A stretch of DNA of 12,659 nucleotides from the NCBI GenBank assembly GCA_000787465.1, contig JSYX01000794.1, positions 1-12,659 on the forward strand, in the 5' to 3' direction. The position numbers were made by a program, and so were the translations under genes. Below are positions 1 to 7,669 of the stretch, piece by piece. The stretch comes from Thermomucor indicae-seudaticae (taxonomy: Eukaryota; Mucoromycota; Mucoromycetes; Mucorales; Lichtheimiaceae). The notes beneath the pieces are model-generated. The model was not told the origin of the DNA and made no database searches. It saw only the letters and a list, made by a program, of their open reading frames with translations. Position 1 is the stretch's first letter. Each line of letters opens with the position of its first letter.

Positions 1-60
1 ACATCGTCGTAGTTTATAAGCACAGTAGAATCAATTCTATGGCCCTGGTTCTGTTTACAG

Positions 61-297
61 AATAAACAACGATCTCGACGACCTACTGTCCCTACCCTTT
101 TCTTTTTATAATAACATCTCACGTGTCTGTATGAAATATCAACACATATCAAATAACACATACAGTGATGAGCGATTAGACGAAGGCACGGGGCTAAGCG
201 TGTTGACCGAGCAAACACAGATGCTCAAGAATTTGTATCACTTCATTGAAACAACAGAACCAAGAGGCATTCCAAGTAGAGAGTTAAATATCCAGTG
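61..297 (+). pseudogene. Exon of an uncharacterised fungal gene (5' part, partial)
   Basis: One frame is open from about position 29 to 297, reading ...NNDLDDLLSLPFSF... through ...GLSVLTEQTQMLKNLYHFIE... to ...SRELNIQW. A polypyrimidine stretch with acceptor ttctgtttacag ends at 60, so I place the exon start at 61. The alternative that coding continues a little upstream (to 29) cannot be excluded, but an in-frame TAG lies at 26-28. The exon ends at a GT (298-299), and splicing across the transposon to 2467 keeps the frame. I do not recognise a domain with a named function. The layout resembles lineage-specific hypothetical proteins of Mucoromycota, which is a memory-based impression. The gene start lies left of the window. 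The gene is broken further on by an LTR at 2782. Confidence 0.5.
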
Positions 298-309
298 GTA
301 TTATACTTA

Positions 310-342
310 GAGTCCTGGCCAAAATTAGGTGCGCAATTTTTT
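310..342 (+). repeat. Left terminal inverted repeat of the mariner-like element
   Basis: GAGTCCTGGCCAAAATTAGG followed by TGCGCAATTTTTT. It pairs with 2390-2422. It is immediately preceded by TA at 308-309. Confidence 0.9.
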
Positions 343-541
343 TAGCTTGGGTTTTAAGGTCCTTGTACACAATATTTCTTCGATCCGAAGCTACGATATA
401 GTACCCAAGGTGTCTCTCTTGCATATGATATTATTGGTATGTATGTTTTCTAGTAGTTACTGTTGTCTTCTCATAGCACAAAGGTAAGATGGTCAAGAAA
501 ATGGGTGAAGAACTGGGTTCAAAAATCGAGCATGAACAAAT

Positions 542-2234
542 TTATTCTTCGTCTGACTCTTCATCTTCGCCACCATCAATGTCTTCGTCATTGATATACA
601 GTACTCGGTCAAATTCGTGTAGCTCGTAGTAGCTACGGTTATTTTCTATCGTCTTCCTCCACATACTGATCAAATCGCGCTTCTTGATTGCAATAAACTT
701 TGACATGAGGCGATTTCTGTGTTGCACTAGGGATTCGTCTGGCATATTCGTGAGCAATTTGTTGTTTCACCATGCCCCAGACCTTCTCAATTGGCTACAA
801 TTCACTGTGGTACGGTGGGGTCTTCATCACGGTATGGCCCCACTTTGCGGCAATCCCACACGAGCGGTACGTCAGCGTTATATTGAGCGATTGAATATGC
901 TCAATCAGGTCAACCCTTGTGAGCCGCTTTTTTCCTGGCTTAACGGTAGGGAGATCCATACCATTGCGGCCGTACGAGGCCAATATGTCATTGAACTTCC
1001 ACTGGGTGTTCGGTAGCGGACTGCTCGGACGGATATGATATTTGGCACCATCCATGTTTATGTGGCATGGGCCGTAGTTTGTCGCAAGCAGCTCACATAG
1101 ATCCTCAAAGATCTTTTCGAATAGGTCGGCTGTGAAGTTACCATGATAATCATGCTAGTCTGGAGCGATGCCGGAATCCTTGATATGTGCAGCAAGCTCT
1201 CGCCAAACTTCCTCGTCTTGCACCGCCCGCCCGCATAGGAAAGAGCCTTCCATATAACAGCGTGAGACACTAACGATATCTTACTGAAACGTCGAATATC
1301 ATTCGCGTAACATGCAATGAAACGTCGGATTCCAGGTAGATTCCATGCAGTGAAATGTCGAGTTCAACTTCAGCCACCTATTACATGCTTGTAATATTCC
1401 AGTGATACGGTAGAGAAAATCTCATGCGATGTTATTTTTGTTAAAAGCCGATTTTATTTGCGCGTCTCAAAGAAATATAATATTTGATATCTGAATGAAA
1501 CGATACCGTTTTTCCTGTGCCGCGGGGACGCTTCTCGTCAACTTTTTGGCTTCATGGGCCGCCACGAATAGGCTATACATAAAGATTCTTTCACCAGTTC
1601 TGCATCCAGCCGATTATCCTGTCGCGACACAATGAATGCGCCAAAAATTGCCAGCATCTGTTGTTGACCTCGATCATTCACCATCCCGTAATTTGGGACC
1701 CAATTGTATTGAGCTCGATGTCCAAGGTGGCAGTAAGACTCGTCAAGGAAGACTTCGTTGACGATCGGTAATGCGTTGACATTGAAATTCTGCAGCCGCT
1801 TCTCCACATAGATGTTTCGATAGTTGACGACGCTCACAGAATCATGCAAAATATTCTTCGCATTACCCTTGCCGTAATAGAGACCCATTGGCTTTAGGTA
1901 GCGGCGAAGGGACCTCGCACTTACCTCCACTCCATGTTGCTTAAGGATATTGGTGAGGTGGCTGGAAGAAGCAGGTGCACCGATTGTGTTGCATCGCAAG
2001 ACTTATTCGCGCACAATGGACGTCATTTTGGGATCGAGTTCCTTTCTGGCAGGACCAGGACGCTCCGGATCAATGGGCTTCTCATTTTTTTCAATAAGCT
2101 AAAGGCCTTCTCTGCAGCCTTCTCGCCACAGCCAGCAAGCTTGACTAACAGCTTGCGGGGCCCAAGGCTTTCTCTTCATGGGTTTGCGCTATACGGTCGT
2201 CAATAAGGCGTTGGATCTTCATGATGAGCTTCAT
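542..2234 (-). pseudogene. Transposase pseudogene, DDE_3 / IS630-Tc1-mariner family
   Basis: The N-terminal part begins near ATG 2234 (MKLIMKIQRLIDDRIAQ), followed after frame changes by a helix-turn-helix-like region (SHLTNILKQHGVEVSARSLR, near 1950) and the first catalytic aspartate in VFLDESYCHLGH (near 1735). The C-terminal part has MEGSFLCG, then DYHGNFTADLFEKIFEDL, the second aspartate in HINMDGAKYH (near 1050), and the third acidic residue in PIEKVWG (near 780). An acidic tail ends at TAA 542-544. In-frame stops lie at 2003-2005 (TAA), 1155-1157 (TAG) and 795-797 (TAG, between YHSEL and PIEKVW, probably an old CAG). Frameshifts fall near 2100-2160 and near 700-757. The central part, about 1271-1510, has lost clear coding sense. 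Confidence 0.88.
1285..1383. repeat. Degenerate 33-bp tandem repeat (about 3 units)
   Basis: TGAAACGTCG recurs at 1285 and 1318, and TGAAATGTCG at 1351, so the spacing is exactly 33 bp twice. CATGCA also recurs just before the second and third units. The array lies in the gap between the two recognisable halves of the transposase. On the minus strand the units read in frame as 11-residue repeats beginning with D-(V/I)-S. The origin is unknown. Confidence 0.6.
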
Positions 2235-2389
2235 TTCGTTTGCAGTATAAGTCCGCGATTGCGTATTGTAATGTCGTGAGTCATCGTGGTGAGCTGAAAC
2301 TTGGTAAACAGACAGAAGAGAAAGAGATAAACAATTTTCATTAAGGCACCACAGGGGAAAAGTTTCCATAGCAACATATATGGACAGCC

Positions 2390-2422
2390 AAAAGATTGCA
2401 CACCTAATGTTGGCCAGGACTC
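2390..2422 (-). repeat. Right terminal inverted repeat of the mariner-like element
   Basis: On the minus strand it reads GAGTCCTGGCCAACATTAGG then TGTGCAATCTTTT, matching the left end with about three differences. It is followed on the plus strand by TA at 2423-2424. Confidence 0.9.
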
Positions 2423-2466
2423 TACCTAGAAAAAAGGGATAACTGAGATTAAAACATGACATACAG

Positions 2467-2781
2467 GGGCGACAAAATGCTTCAAGCTACCTGCCTGCGC
2501 AAGTCCAATTACAACGATCCTCAAGATCGAGCAGCGACAAACAAAAAATGCGATTATATGGTGCAAAGTAAAGTCTTATCTTGGAAACCGGAGGTTTTAC
2601 TAGGGGAGATATCAGGTGGATTGCCAAAATGCCCAAATTGGAGGCACTGGCACGATCTCCTCATTAAATGTGCGCTTGGCTCGCGAGACTGCTTGTGGCG
2701 CATAGCAAACGAGATTCCGAGCGCGACAGCCGAGGAACTCGAAAGCATCAAACTATACTCATACCGGCTAGCAGTTGATCT
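2467..2781 (+). pseudogene. Second exon of the host-type gene, cut by an LTR
   Basis: The frame runs from the acceptor at 2466 through GDKMLQATCLRKSNYNDPQD, then VLLGEISGGLPKCPNWRHWH, and ends with ESIKLYSYRLAVDL where the LTR begins at 2782. An ATG at 2456 lies in the intron, so it is not the likely start. The V-L-L-G-E-(I/V)-S-G-G segment followed by a helical D/K-rich stretch recalls a group of Mucoromycota hypothetical proteins of unknown function. I cannot assign a reaction. The apparent continuation is found on the opposite strand at 7806-8105, directly outside the second LTR. Confidence 0.55.
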
Positions 2782-2948
2782 TGTGGTATTTAGACATCCA
2801 ATAGCAGTAGAGAGGTCGGATATTGAATTCCGTCTGTAATAATGTTACCATGACTAAGTTAGAAGCTCGTCCTTCCTTCTTCGAAGAATAAATACTGGTC
2901 TCACAGTACTCCTTCTCGTCTCAGCTCTATCAACAAACAGCAAATACA
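2782..2948 (+). mobile_element. LTR of Ty3/gypsy chromovirus (5' LTR of the gag segment)
   Basis: The segment begins TGTGGTATTTAG and ends CAGCAAATACA. It matches the minus-strand segment 8108-8275 over its whole length, with about 9 substitutions and one 1-nt gap by hand alignment, roughly 94% identity. It has a TATA-like AATAAATA (2887-2894), which also contains a possible AATAAA polyadenylation signal. Gag starts 49 bp downstream. The left flank is coding sequence of a host-type gene. Confidence 0.85.
2887..2894 (+). promoter_or_regulatory. TATA-like box in the LTR
   Basis: AATAAATA about 25-35 nt before the CTCGTCTCAGCTC stretch, at the expected place for a promoter driving gag-pol. It is conserved in the second LTR (8163-8170 on the other strand). 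Confidence 0.45.
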
Positions 2949-2996
2949 ACATTGTTTACTGTGAATTCCACCTTTCCAACTAACTCAACCATCAAC

Positions 2997-4316
2997 ATGT
3001 CTGCAATGAACAACATCAACACCATCAACAACATCCTGAACACCCCCAGCAACAACAGTGCCGATCACGACACTGAGATGATGCAAGCCTTCCAGCCGCT
3101 TAATCTTGGCAACAATGCCCAGCAACTTGCCGCCACCCTTCCGTCCGCTGTGCCGACTTCGGTCGAGCATTCTGTTCTTCCTGCCCTGGCTGGTGTTTAC
3201 CAGGCCCCTGTCTCGGGTGGTATCCCAGCCACGGGTGTCACCCCAACTGTGGTGTTCTCAGACACCCAGAACGCCTTTTATGGCAATCAAGCCGGCAACG
3301 GCACTCCTGCCTTCAATGGCATTCAAGCCTCTATTGGCACCCAAGCCTTCAATGGCACCAACTTTTCTGTCCCTAGCGGCAGTCAAAGCGCTCCTACTGC
3401 GAGCAATGCCAGCAGAATGGAGATGCTATTAGAGCGTCTGCGTCAGAAAGCAGAACAGGAGCTTGCGATGTTCCTCGATGCACAAGAACGAGAAGAATCC
3501 GCTGAAATAATGGAGGATCTCAAAAACAAGTACAAAGCAACTAATGCTAGGTTACTTGAACTCAGGGAAATACAAGCAGCCCATGAGAAGGGTCAACGCA
3601 AAGTGTCTTTAGACACAGCAGTGGCCAGCGCCCGCTCCGACTATCGACCTGTAGTCCCGCCCGAAATGCCAAAGTTCCAACTAGCTGACGATGTCTGGAA
3701 ACCGACGGCACATGTTTTTGAAAGTGTCAATGACTTCGTCAAAGACTTCGAAAGACGACTCACAGCTTACAAGCAACCGTTCGATACTGAATGGGAGCGA
3801 TTCTTACCTCTCTGTCTCAACTCCGAGCAGAATTCATGGTTTGACGAAACGTTAAAAGGCAAAGGGTATAAGTGGGCGAAGGTTGTGGAACTGCTTATAG
3901 GTCATTACGAAAGCCCGTTTTATCGTTTCTTGAAGATGATCCAGTTGCTCAAAACAACACAACGCAAAGGCGAAACTGTTCGCAGTTATTTACGCCGCTT
4001 TCAACAAGTACGTCACGATGCTGGTATGGAGGATGGGACGCATTTAGCTGTCTTCTTCTTTCATGGCTGGCTTGAGTCCGTACAAGATCGAGCCAGCATA
4101 TCCCTGGCTAGTGCACTGGCTCGTAAAACTCCGGAGTCCATTCAGGACATTATCCGTGTCACCTTGGGTTATGAAGACCCTGGTGTATTGGTACAATCTA
4201 ACAACAAGCGCCCAGCGCAGGAACAAGAAACAGGACAACGGGAAGGCTCTAAAAAGCCACGACCGGCGTATAATGCGCCAAACCAAGGCTTTAGAAAGCC
4301 AACTACCATCAGTTGA
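2997..4316 (+). CDS. gag: Gag polyprotein of Ty3/gypsy chromovirus
   Basis: A 439-residue open frame from ATG 2997, the first ATG after the LTR. The frame is open further upstream but has no ATG there. Residues 1-135 are low-complexity, rich in N, S, T, A and Q, with a repeated FNG(I/T)QA-like motif. Residues about 140-205 form a charged helical, probably coiled-coil segment (MEMLLERLRQKAEQELAMFL). Residues about 230-390 are the retrotransposon gag capsid region (FVKDFERRLTAYKQPF, SEQNSWFDE, KGETVRSYLRRFQQVRHDAG, FFHGWLESVQ). The end is basic (SKKPRPAYNAPNQGFRKP). No CCHC zinc knuckle follows and no protease follows, so the polyprotein is cut here. Gag would form the particle that packages the element's RNA. 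The frame itself has no stop or shift. Confidence 0.85.
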   Translation: MSAMNNINTINNILNTPSNNSADHDTEMMQAFQPLNLGNNAQQLAATLPSAVPTSVEHSVLPALAGVYQAPVSGGIPATGVTPTVVFSDTQNAFYGNQAGNGTPAFNGIQASIGTQAFNGTNFSVPSGSQSAPTASNASRMEMLLERLRQKAEQELAMFLDAQEREESAEIMEDLKNKYKATNARLLELREIQAAHEKGQRKVSLDTAVASARSDYRPVVPPEMPKFQLADDVWKPTAHVFESVNDFVKDFERRLTAYKQPFDTEWERFLPLCLNSEQNSWFDETLKGKGYKWAKVVELLIGHYESPFYRFLKMIQLLKTTQRKGETVRSYLRRFQQVRHDAGMEDGTHLAVFFFHGWLESVQDRASISLASALARKTPESIQDIIRVTLGYEDPGVLVQSNNKRPAQEQETGQREGSKKPRPAYNAPNQGFRKPTTIS

Positions 4317-4796
4317 ACTGATACCAGTAAGTCGGTAACACGGAACCCTAAGGATGACCGATCAAGATCTTCTCGGATATCGCTTTAACGAGCGCCAATG
4401 GAAATGCCAGCTGAGATTTATTTTCTAAAAAAAGACGTAATCTTTGTTTCTTTAACTGAGTTTCGCTGTCCGGCTTTAGTTTTCTAAATTTGTCATATCC
4501 TGACATGTCCTCATCGTTATTTTTGGAAACTGATACCTGGTGCCTCGACCATTATTCAAGTGTAGTAGTTCAGTAGGAGTGGACGACTCGGAAGTACGTG
4601 AGACTCTGCTTTATTGTGGAAAGAGAGAGAACCACCAATACTACTTTGCAGGGTCTATTTCACGATAGCGATGTGTAACTTTGTGTGACATTATCGATCT
4701 CAGATGGTCGGTCTTACTCAGACTCCTGGACACGACATCAAGTCTGTTTTCAAAGTTTCAGTTGAGTGACTGCGGTCAATCCCACTACGCACCATA
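4317..4796. other. Non-coding stretch after gag, no gene seen
   Basis: No zinc knuckle, protease or other recognisable coding sequence continues from gag. No long open frame with known motifs appears on either strand. It probably includes the breakpoint that separates gag from pol. Confidence 0.5.
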
Positions 4797-4994
4797 CACT
4801 ATGGGAAAATCTGCACATTCTGTACAATCTGTACAAACCTGAACTTGCAAATAGCGGTCTTACAATCTACTGAGTACAATCTACCTTTTAGGTATACGGT
4901 ACGTCCAATGAAAAACCAGAATTTGGTCCTTGTGTCCCGTGGTGGTTCAGATTTGCACAGATTGTTCATATTGTACAGATTTTTCCCCATGGTG
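4797..4994. mobile_element. 198-bp inverted-repeat element (MITE candidate)
   Basis: The left arm 4797-4843 (CACTATGGGAAAATCTGCAC, then TGTACAATCTGTACAAACCTGAAC) pairs imperfectly with the right arm 4945-4994, which on the minus strand reads CACCATGGGGAAAAATCTGT and ends with GCAAATCTGAACC. Arms of about 48 bp enclose roughly 100 bp. TA lies directly left of the element (4795-4796) and one base away on the right (4996-4997). There is no transposase gene, so it would be non-autonomous. Confidence 0.7.
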
Positions 4995-5358
4995 ATATTG
5001 CACCTCATGTATATCTTAGCTCCCAGAATCAAGGGGCTCAAACAGCACTCACACTTCACTGTCTGATCCACATTAAGGTTATAACATCTATTATGAACTG
5101 AACTGTTATGTTATGTTCGTTCTCATTCCTAAGTGACAACAGAGACAGCGCCTATGACTAGGAATCCTCAAGATGGTATAAATACAGTAGAGATAACACT
5201 CTAATTAAACATGGTAAATTCAGTCTTGCTTATTGTTTTGACTGATAATTTTATTTGTGAGATCTCATATGACTTTCTTCCGGCGCACTTTCTATATCCT
5301 TGGGACGGTTCCGCGAATTAGATTGCTCAGTTACAGACGATGGATCTGTGATAAAATA
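4995..5358. other. Non-coding spacer with a TATA box
   Basis: I see no supported gene here. TATAAATA at 5177-5184 stands in a segment that runs from TGTTATG (5104) to TTAAACA (5211). That could be a small solo LTR, but no matching second copy and no target duplication (TGAAC versus TGGTA) are present. Confidence 0.4.
5177..5184 (+). promoter_or_regulatory. TATA box, possibly of a solo LTR
   Basis: TATAAATA within GATGGTATAAATACAG, followed by ACACTC. No gene clearly begins downstream on the plus strand, so it is either an LTR remnant or chance. Confidence 0.3.
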
Positions 5359-5515
5359 GGCACTCAAAGTAGGATATTTGAGCGCGGATTGCGGAGAATC
5401 AAAGCGTTTCCAAGTACGCGTTTCTATGTCCGATCCTCAGAATTTCCGAAAGAATCCAGTGATGTAATTATTTTTCCGTTTTTGGAAAACATCCCAGGAA
5501 GTCACGTGACGGGCT
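5359..5515 (+). repeat. Left TIR of the 728-bp element
   Basis: It pairs with about 5930-6086. It contains TCACGTGA at 5502-5509 and a degenerate second site near 5455-5464 where the other copies have an intact one. Confidence 0.75.
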
Positions 5516-5929
5516 GACTCTCCAGCTCCCCCATCCATCCATGCCTTCTAGCCCGGCATGCCGAAAGGAAGATCTTCCTACGTTGCCAACTTGTGGGTCT
5601 CCGGAATGAGGTCGCAAATCCGCCGTAGCTTCTTATATACGCTGCATAACCGGGCAGTTCCTAATATCGATCTGCGCCTCCGAGTTGCGTAGAATGCAGT
5701 TCTTATATCTGGACACTCACAGGCTGACGAATTTAAGCTATAGAAGTAACGACAACTTTGGATACATCCTAAGCGGTAACCCTGGCAGCCATGCAATGTT
5801 AAATGATTCGAAAGCGAGGTCCTACGAATGATGCAATGGTAGGCGGCACAAAGCTGGTATTTTTCGCTACAAAACTCCTGCAGACGATTTTCATGTAATA
5901 TTACGTGGTATGGCTTAACGTAGCGGAAG

Positions 5930-6086
5930 GTCAAGTCACGTGACCTTGCGGGTGATTTCCTAAAATGCAAAATGATTAAATCACGTGATTCTTCGGGGAA
6001 TTCCAAGGCGATCGAACTTAGAAATCCATATTTGGAAACGCTTTTATTCTCCGCAATCCGCGCTTAAAGGTCCCACTTTGAGTGCC
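5930..6086 (-). repeat. Right TIR of the 728-bp element
   Basis: The reverse complement matches 5359-5515. It carries TCACGTGA at 5936-5943 and 5981-5988. Its last bases were duplicated by insertion of the neighbouring element at 6090. Confidence 0.75.
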
Positions 6087-6089
6087 TAT

Positions 6090-6411
6090 CAAGGCTTCCA
6101 TCATGCCATGCCACTGGCATGGCATGACTTCGGCATGAAATGGCATGAGGCATGAGTGGCATGAAATTTCATGCCAGGGTGACGGCATGAGGCATGATCA
6201 TGCCAATTTCCTGCCAGTTTCGTGCTACTTATGCCAATTCCATGCCACCTCAGTACTCACTGAATTGTGAGACCGACCGTTCGACTATGGATATTCTATA
6301 ATACCATTTCAAGTTCTTCCTTCAAATTTTCAGTGGACAGAATTCCAATAGAAGACCAATGAGATTATAAGGGCTTGAATTTTCATTGAAGTGGCATGAA
6401 ATGGAAGCCCT
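6090..6411. mobile_element. 322-bp GGCATGA-rich element with 9-bp target duplication
   Basis: AGTGCCTAT stands directly before (6081-6089) and after (6412-6420) the segment, a 9-bp target duplication. The ends are inverted repeats: CAAGGCTTCCATCATGCC on the left, and AGGGCTTCCATTTCATGCC read inward from the right. The left half is packed with GGCATGA/TCATGCC words in both orientations (about 6100-6250). A 9-bp duplication is typical of Mutator-like elements. No transposase is present. It inserted exactly across the right end of the 728-bp element, so it is younger than that element. Confidence 0.75.
6100..6250. repeat. GGCATGA / TCATGCC short-repeat cluster
   Basis: Many copies of GGCATGA, GGCATGGCATGA and the reverse complement TCATGCC alternate here, for example GGCATGAAATGGCATGAGGC. 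Mixed orientations allow hairpins in either strand. It is internal to the element 6090-6411. Confidence 0.8.
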
Positions 6412-6420
6412 AGTGCCTAT

Positions 6421-6750
6421 TTAGCTTTCAGCCAGCAGGTAGATATTACGTGCCCGGTTTTGTTGAGTATATAAGAAGCTATGGCGGATTTTTCGATCTG
6501 ATTCCGGAAACCCGCAAGTTGGCAACGTAGGCGGATCTTCGTTTCGGTATGCAGGGATAGTAGATATAGGTGGGTGGTGGAGGCGGACGGGCAGCCTGTC
6601 ACGTGATCTCCTCGGGCGTACTCCCAAAATGGAAAATAACTACATCACGTGATTATTTGGGAAATTCTGCGTCGATCGGACTTATAAATCAATATTTGTA
6701 AACGCTCTGGTTCTCCGCAGTCGGCACTCAGAAGTCCTACTTTGAGCACC
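6421..6750 (-). mobile_element. Inverted partial copy of the 728-bp TIR element
   Basis: On the minus strand from 6750 it reads GGTGCTCAAAGTAGGACTTC and follows the left half of the 728-bp element through TCACGTGA sites (6645-6652 and 6599-6606), TACGTTGCCAACTTG (6515-6529, versus 5579-5593), TTCCGGAAT and a GCTTCTTATATA stretch. It fades near 6430. TA lies outside its end (6751-6752). The other end of this copy is missing, so it is a truncated element. Confidence 0.7.
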
Positions 6751-6752
6751 TA

Positions 6753-7082
6753 CTGGATTTTTCCTCTGATTTTGCACGGAGATGAAAATTGTTGGCGTCG
6801 GGCAGGATGCACAGTTTGCGCCTATGGCCAATCACCTTTTGCGTTTTTGTTAAATAACTTTGCGTTCTTGTATTTTTTAGCAGCCGCGTAAAAACAATCG
6901 CGCAAAAAATTCCCACAAACGTAAAATAACTTCATCCAGCCACGCAAAACCACAAGCAGTTTTGCGTCCTGATGCCGCCAATCGATCTTCATCCTCATGG
7001 CATGTCGATGCTGTTTGACTCAGAAAGCTTCGTCCAAGCAGGATTAAGAGCAAGGACATGGATATATGTTAGTTTATTTATA
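6753..7082. other. Non-coding spacer with GCGTTTT/AAAACGC words
   Basis: No gene is supported. CGCAAAA or its complement recurs near 6838, 6862, 6900 and 6943-6967, including a perfect 9-bp inverted repeat ACGCAAAAC (6942-6950) and GTTTTGCGT (6959-6967) with an 8-base loop. Confidence 0.5.
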
Positions 7083-7669
7083 TAAAGGTCTGGTCAAAAA
7101 GGTACCACCTAAATTTTTACTGGGTATCATTCGGACACCCTTTTTTCCGTTTTTACTAAGAAAGTCATAGTTTCTAACTTAATCGAACTTTTTCCTGAGA
7201 CATTTTACATATCCTTTCGTAATGAACCAAGTACATAACAACGAGCTTTACCTTCCTAGACGCAATGGCACTGCCTTGTCGGTGAATAAACAGTGCGAGT
7301 GCGTCTAATCTTTCTGAAGTGACCGGCTCAAAGACGGAAAAAGATAGTTGAGGAAAACAGAGAGCATCATCGCAAGAAAGAAGAAGCTGTAGAAGTTGCA
7401 GATGACTAGGATATGGATGCGGAAGATGCAGAGGATACATACAGAATAAAGACGCGTTGAATCCCACAAAATCTTTCGAAATTTTGACCTTTCCCTTTTA
7501 CCATTAAGTGAAGTCCTCGGAAAAGGACGTTATCGCGCTGAAAGTGTAAGGAATTAGAGTTGGGAGGTCGTAGATTATTTTGCCGTTCCAAAAAGAGTCG
7601 GCATTTGTAAAGAATTCCTGCAGAAAAACGCCGATCTTTGTAGGTGGTATCTTTTTGACAAGACCTATA
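7083..7669. mobile_element. TIR element of about 590 bp, Tc1-like ends, non-autonomous
   Basis: The left end AAGGTCTGGTCAAAAAGGTA (7085 onward, then CCACCTAAA) matches the right end read on the minus strand, TAGGTCTTGTCAAAAAGATA (from 7667, then CCACCTACA), over about 28 nt with 4 mismatches. Both lie in TATA-rich flanks, so the exact border and TA duplication cannot be fixed. The ends resemble those of the 2113-bp mariner-like element (GTCCTGGCCAAAA). Open frames inside (for example 7174-7467 minus) show no transposase motifs. Confidence 0.6.

Larger units (their letters stand above)
310..2422. mobile_element. IS630/Tc1/mariner-type DNA transposon, 2113 bp, decayed
   Basis: The two ends are inverted repeats of about 33 bp: GAGTCCTGGCCAAAATTAGG at 310 onward and, on the minus strand, GAGTCCTGGCCAACATTAGG from 2422 inward, with about 3 mismatches in 33. 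Both ends are flanked by TA (308-309 and 2423-2424), the target duplication typical of this superfamily. The interior carries a minus-strand transposase with DDE motifs. The gene has several stops and frameshifts, so the copy cannot be autonomous. Its insertion site lies inside a short intron of a host-type gene. Confidence 0.9.
298..2466 (+). other. Short intron of the host-type gene, interrupted by a mariner-like element
   Basis: If the transposon (310-2422) and one TA duplicate are removed, 298-309 plus 2425-2466 form a 54-nt segment that starts with GTATTA and ends with acatacag. Splicing it out joins TG (296-297) to G (2467) to give TGG, followed in frame by GGC GAC AAA ATG. The size suits the short introns of Mucoromycota. 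ATAACTGAG inside it is a weak branch-point candidate. The donor GTATTA is not a strong consensus, so splicing is inferred from frame continuity and size. The intron-located insertion would have been less damaging than an exonic one. Confidence 0.55.
5359..6086. mobile_element. 728-bp TIR element with TCACGTGA motifs
   Basis: The left end GGCACTCAAAGTAGGATATT and the right end, read on the minus strand, GGCACTCAAAGTGGGACCTT begin long inverted repeats. These share GCGCGGATTGCGGAGAAT, then (C/A)AAAGCGTTTCCAA, and reach about 155 bp inward to GTCACGTGAC (5501-5510 and 5935-5944). TA flanks both ends (5357-5358 and 6087-6088). No transposase motif is seen. A frame on the minus strand at 5578-6006 crosses the right TIR and has no recognisable domain, so I treat it as chance. 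An inverted partial copy lies at about 6421-6750. Confidence 0.8.

Noticed and set aside
684..1016. Plus-strand open frame of 110 codons
   Set aside because: It lies opposite the recognisable transposase C-terminal part and has no motif of its own.
5104..5211. Solo LTR with TG...CA ends and a TATA box
   Set aside because: No second copy, no target duplication and no primer site are present, so it is kept only as a TATA-box feature.
5257..5517. Plus-strand open frame of 86 codons
   Set aside because: It crosses the border of the 728-bp element and runs into the TIR, so it is a chance frame.
5578..6006. Minus-strand open frame of 142 codons
   Set aside because: It sits in a non-coding TIR element, crosses one TIR, and is rich in C, R and Y without a domain pattern.
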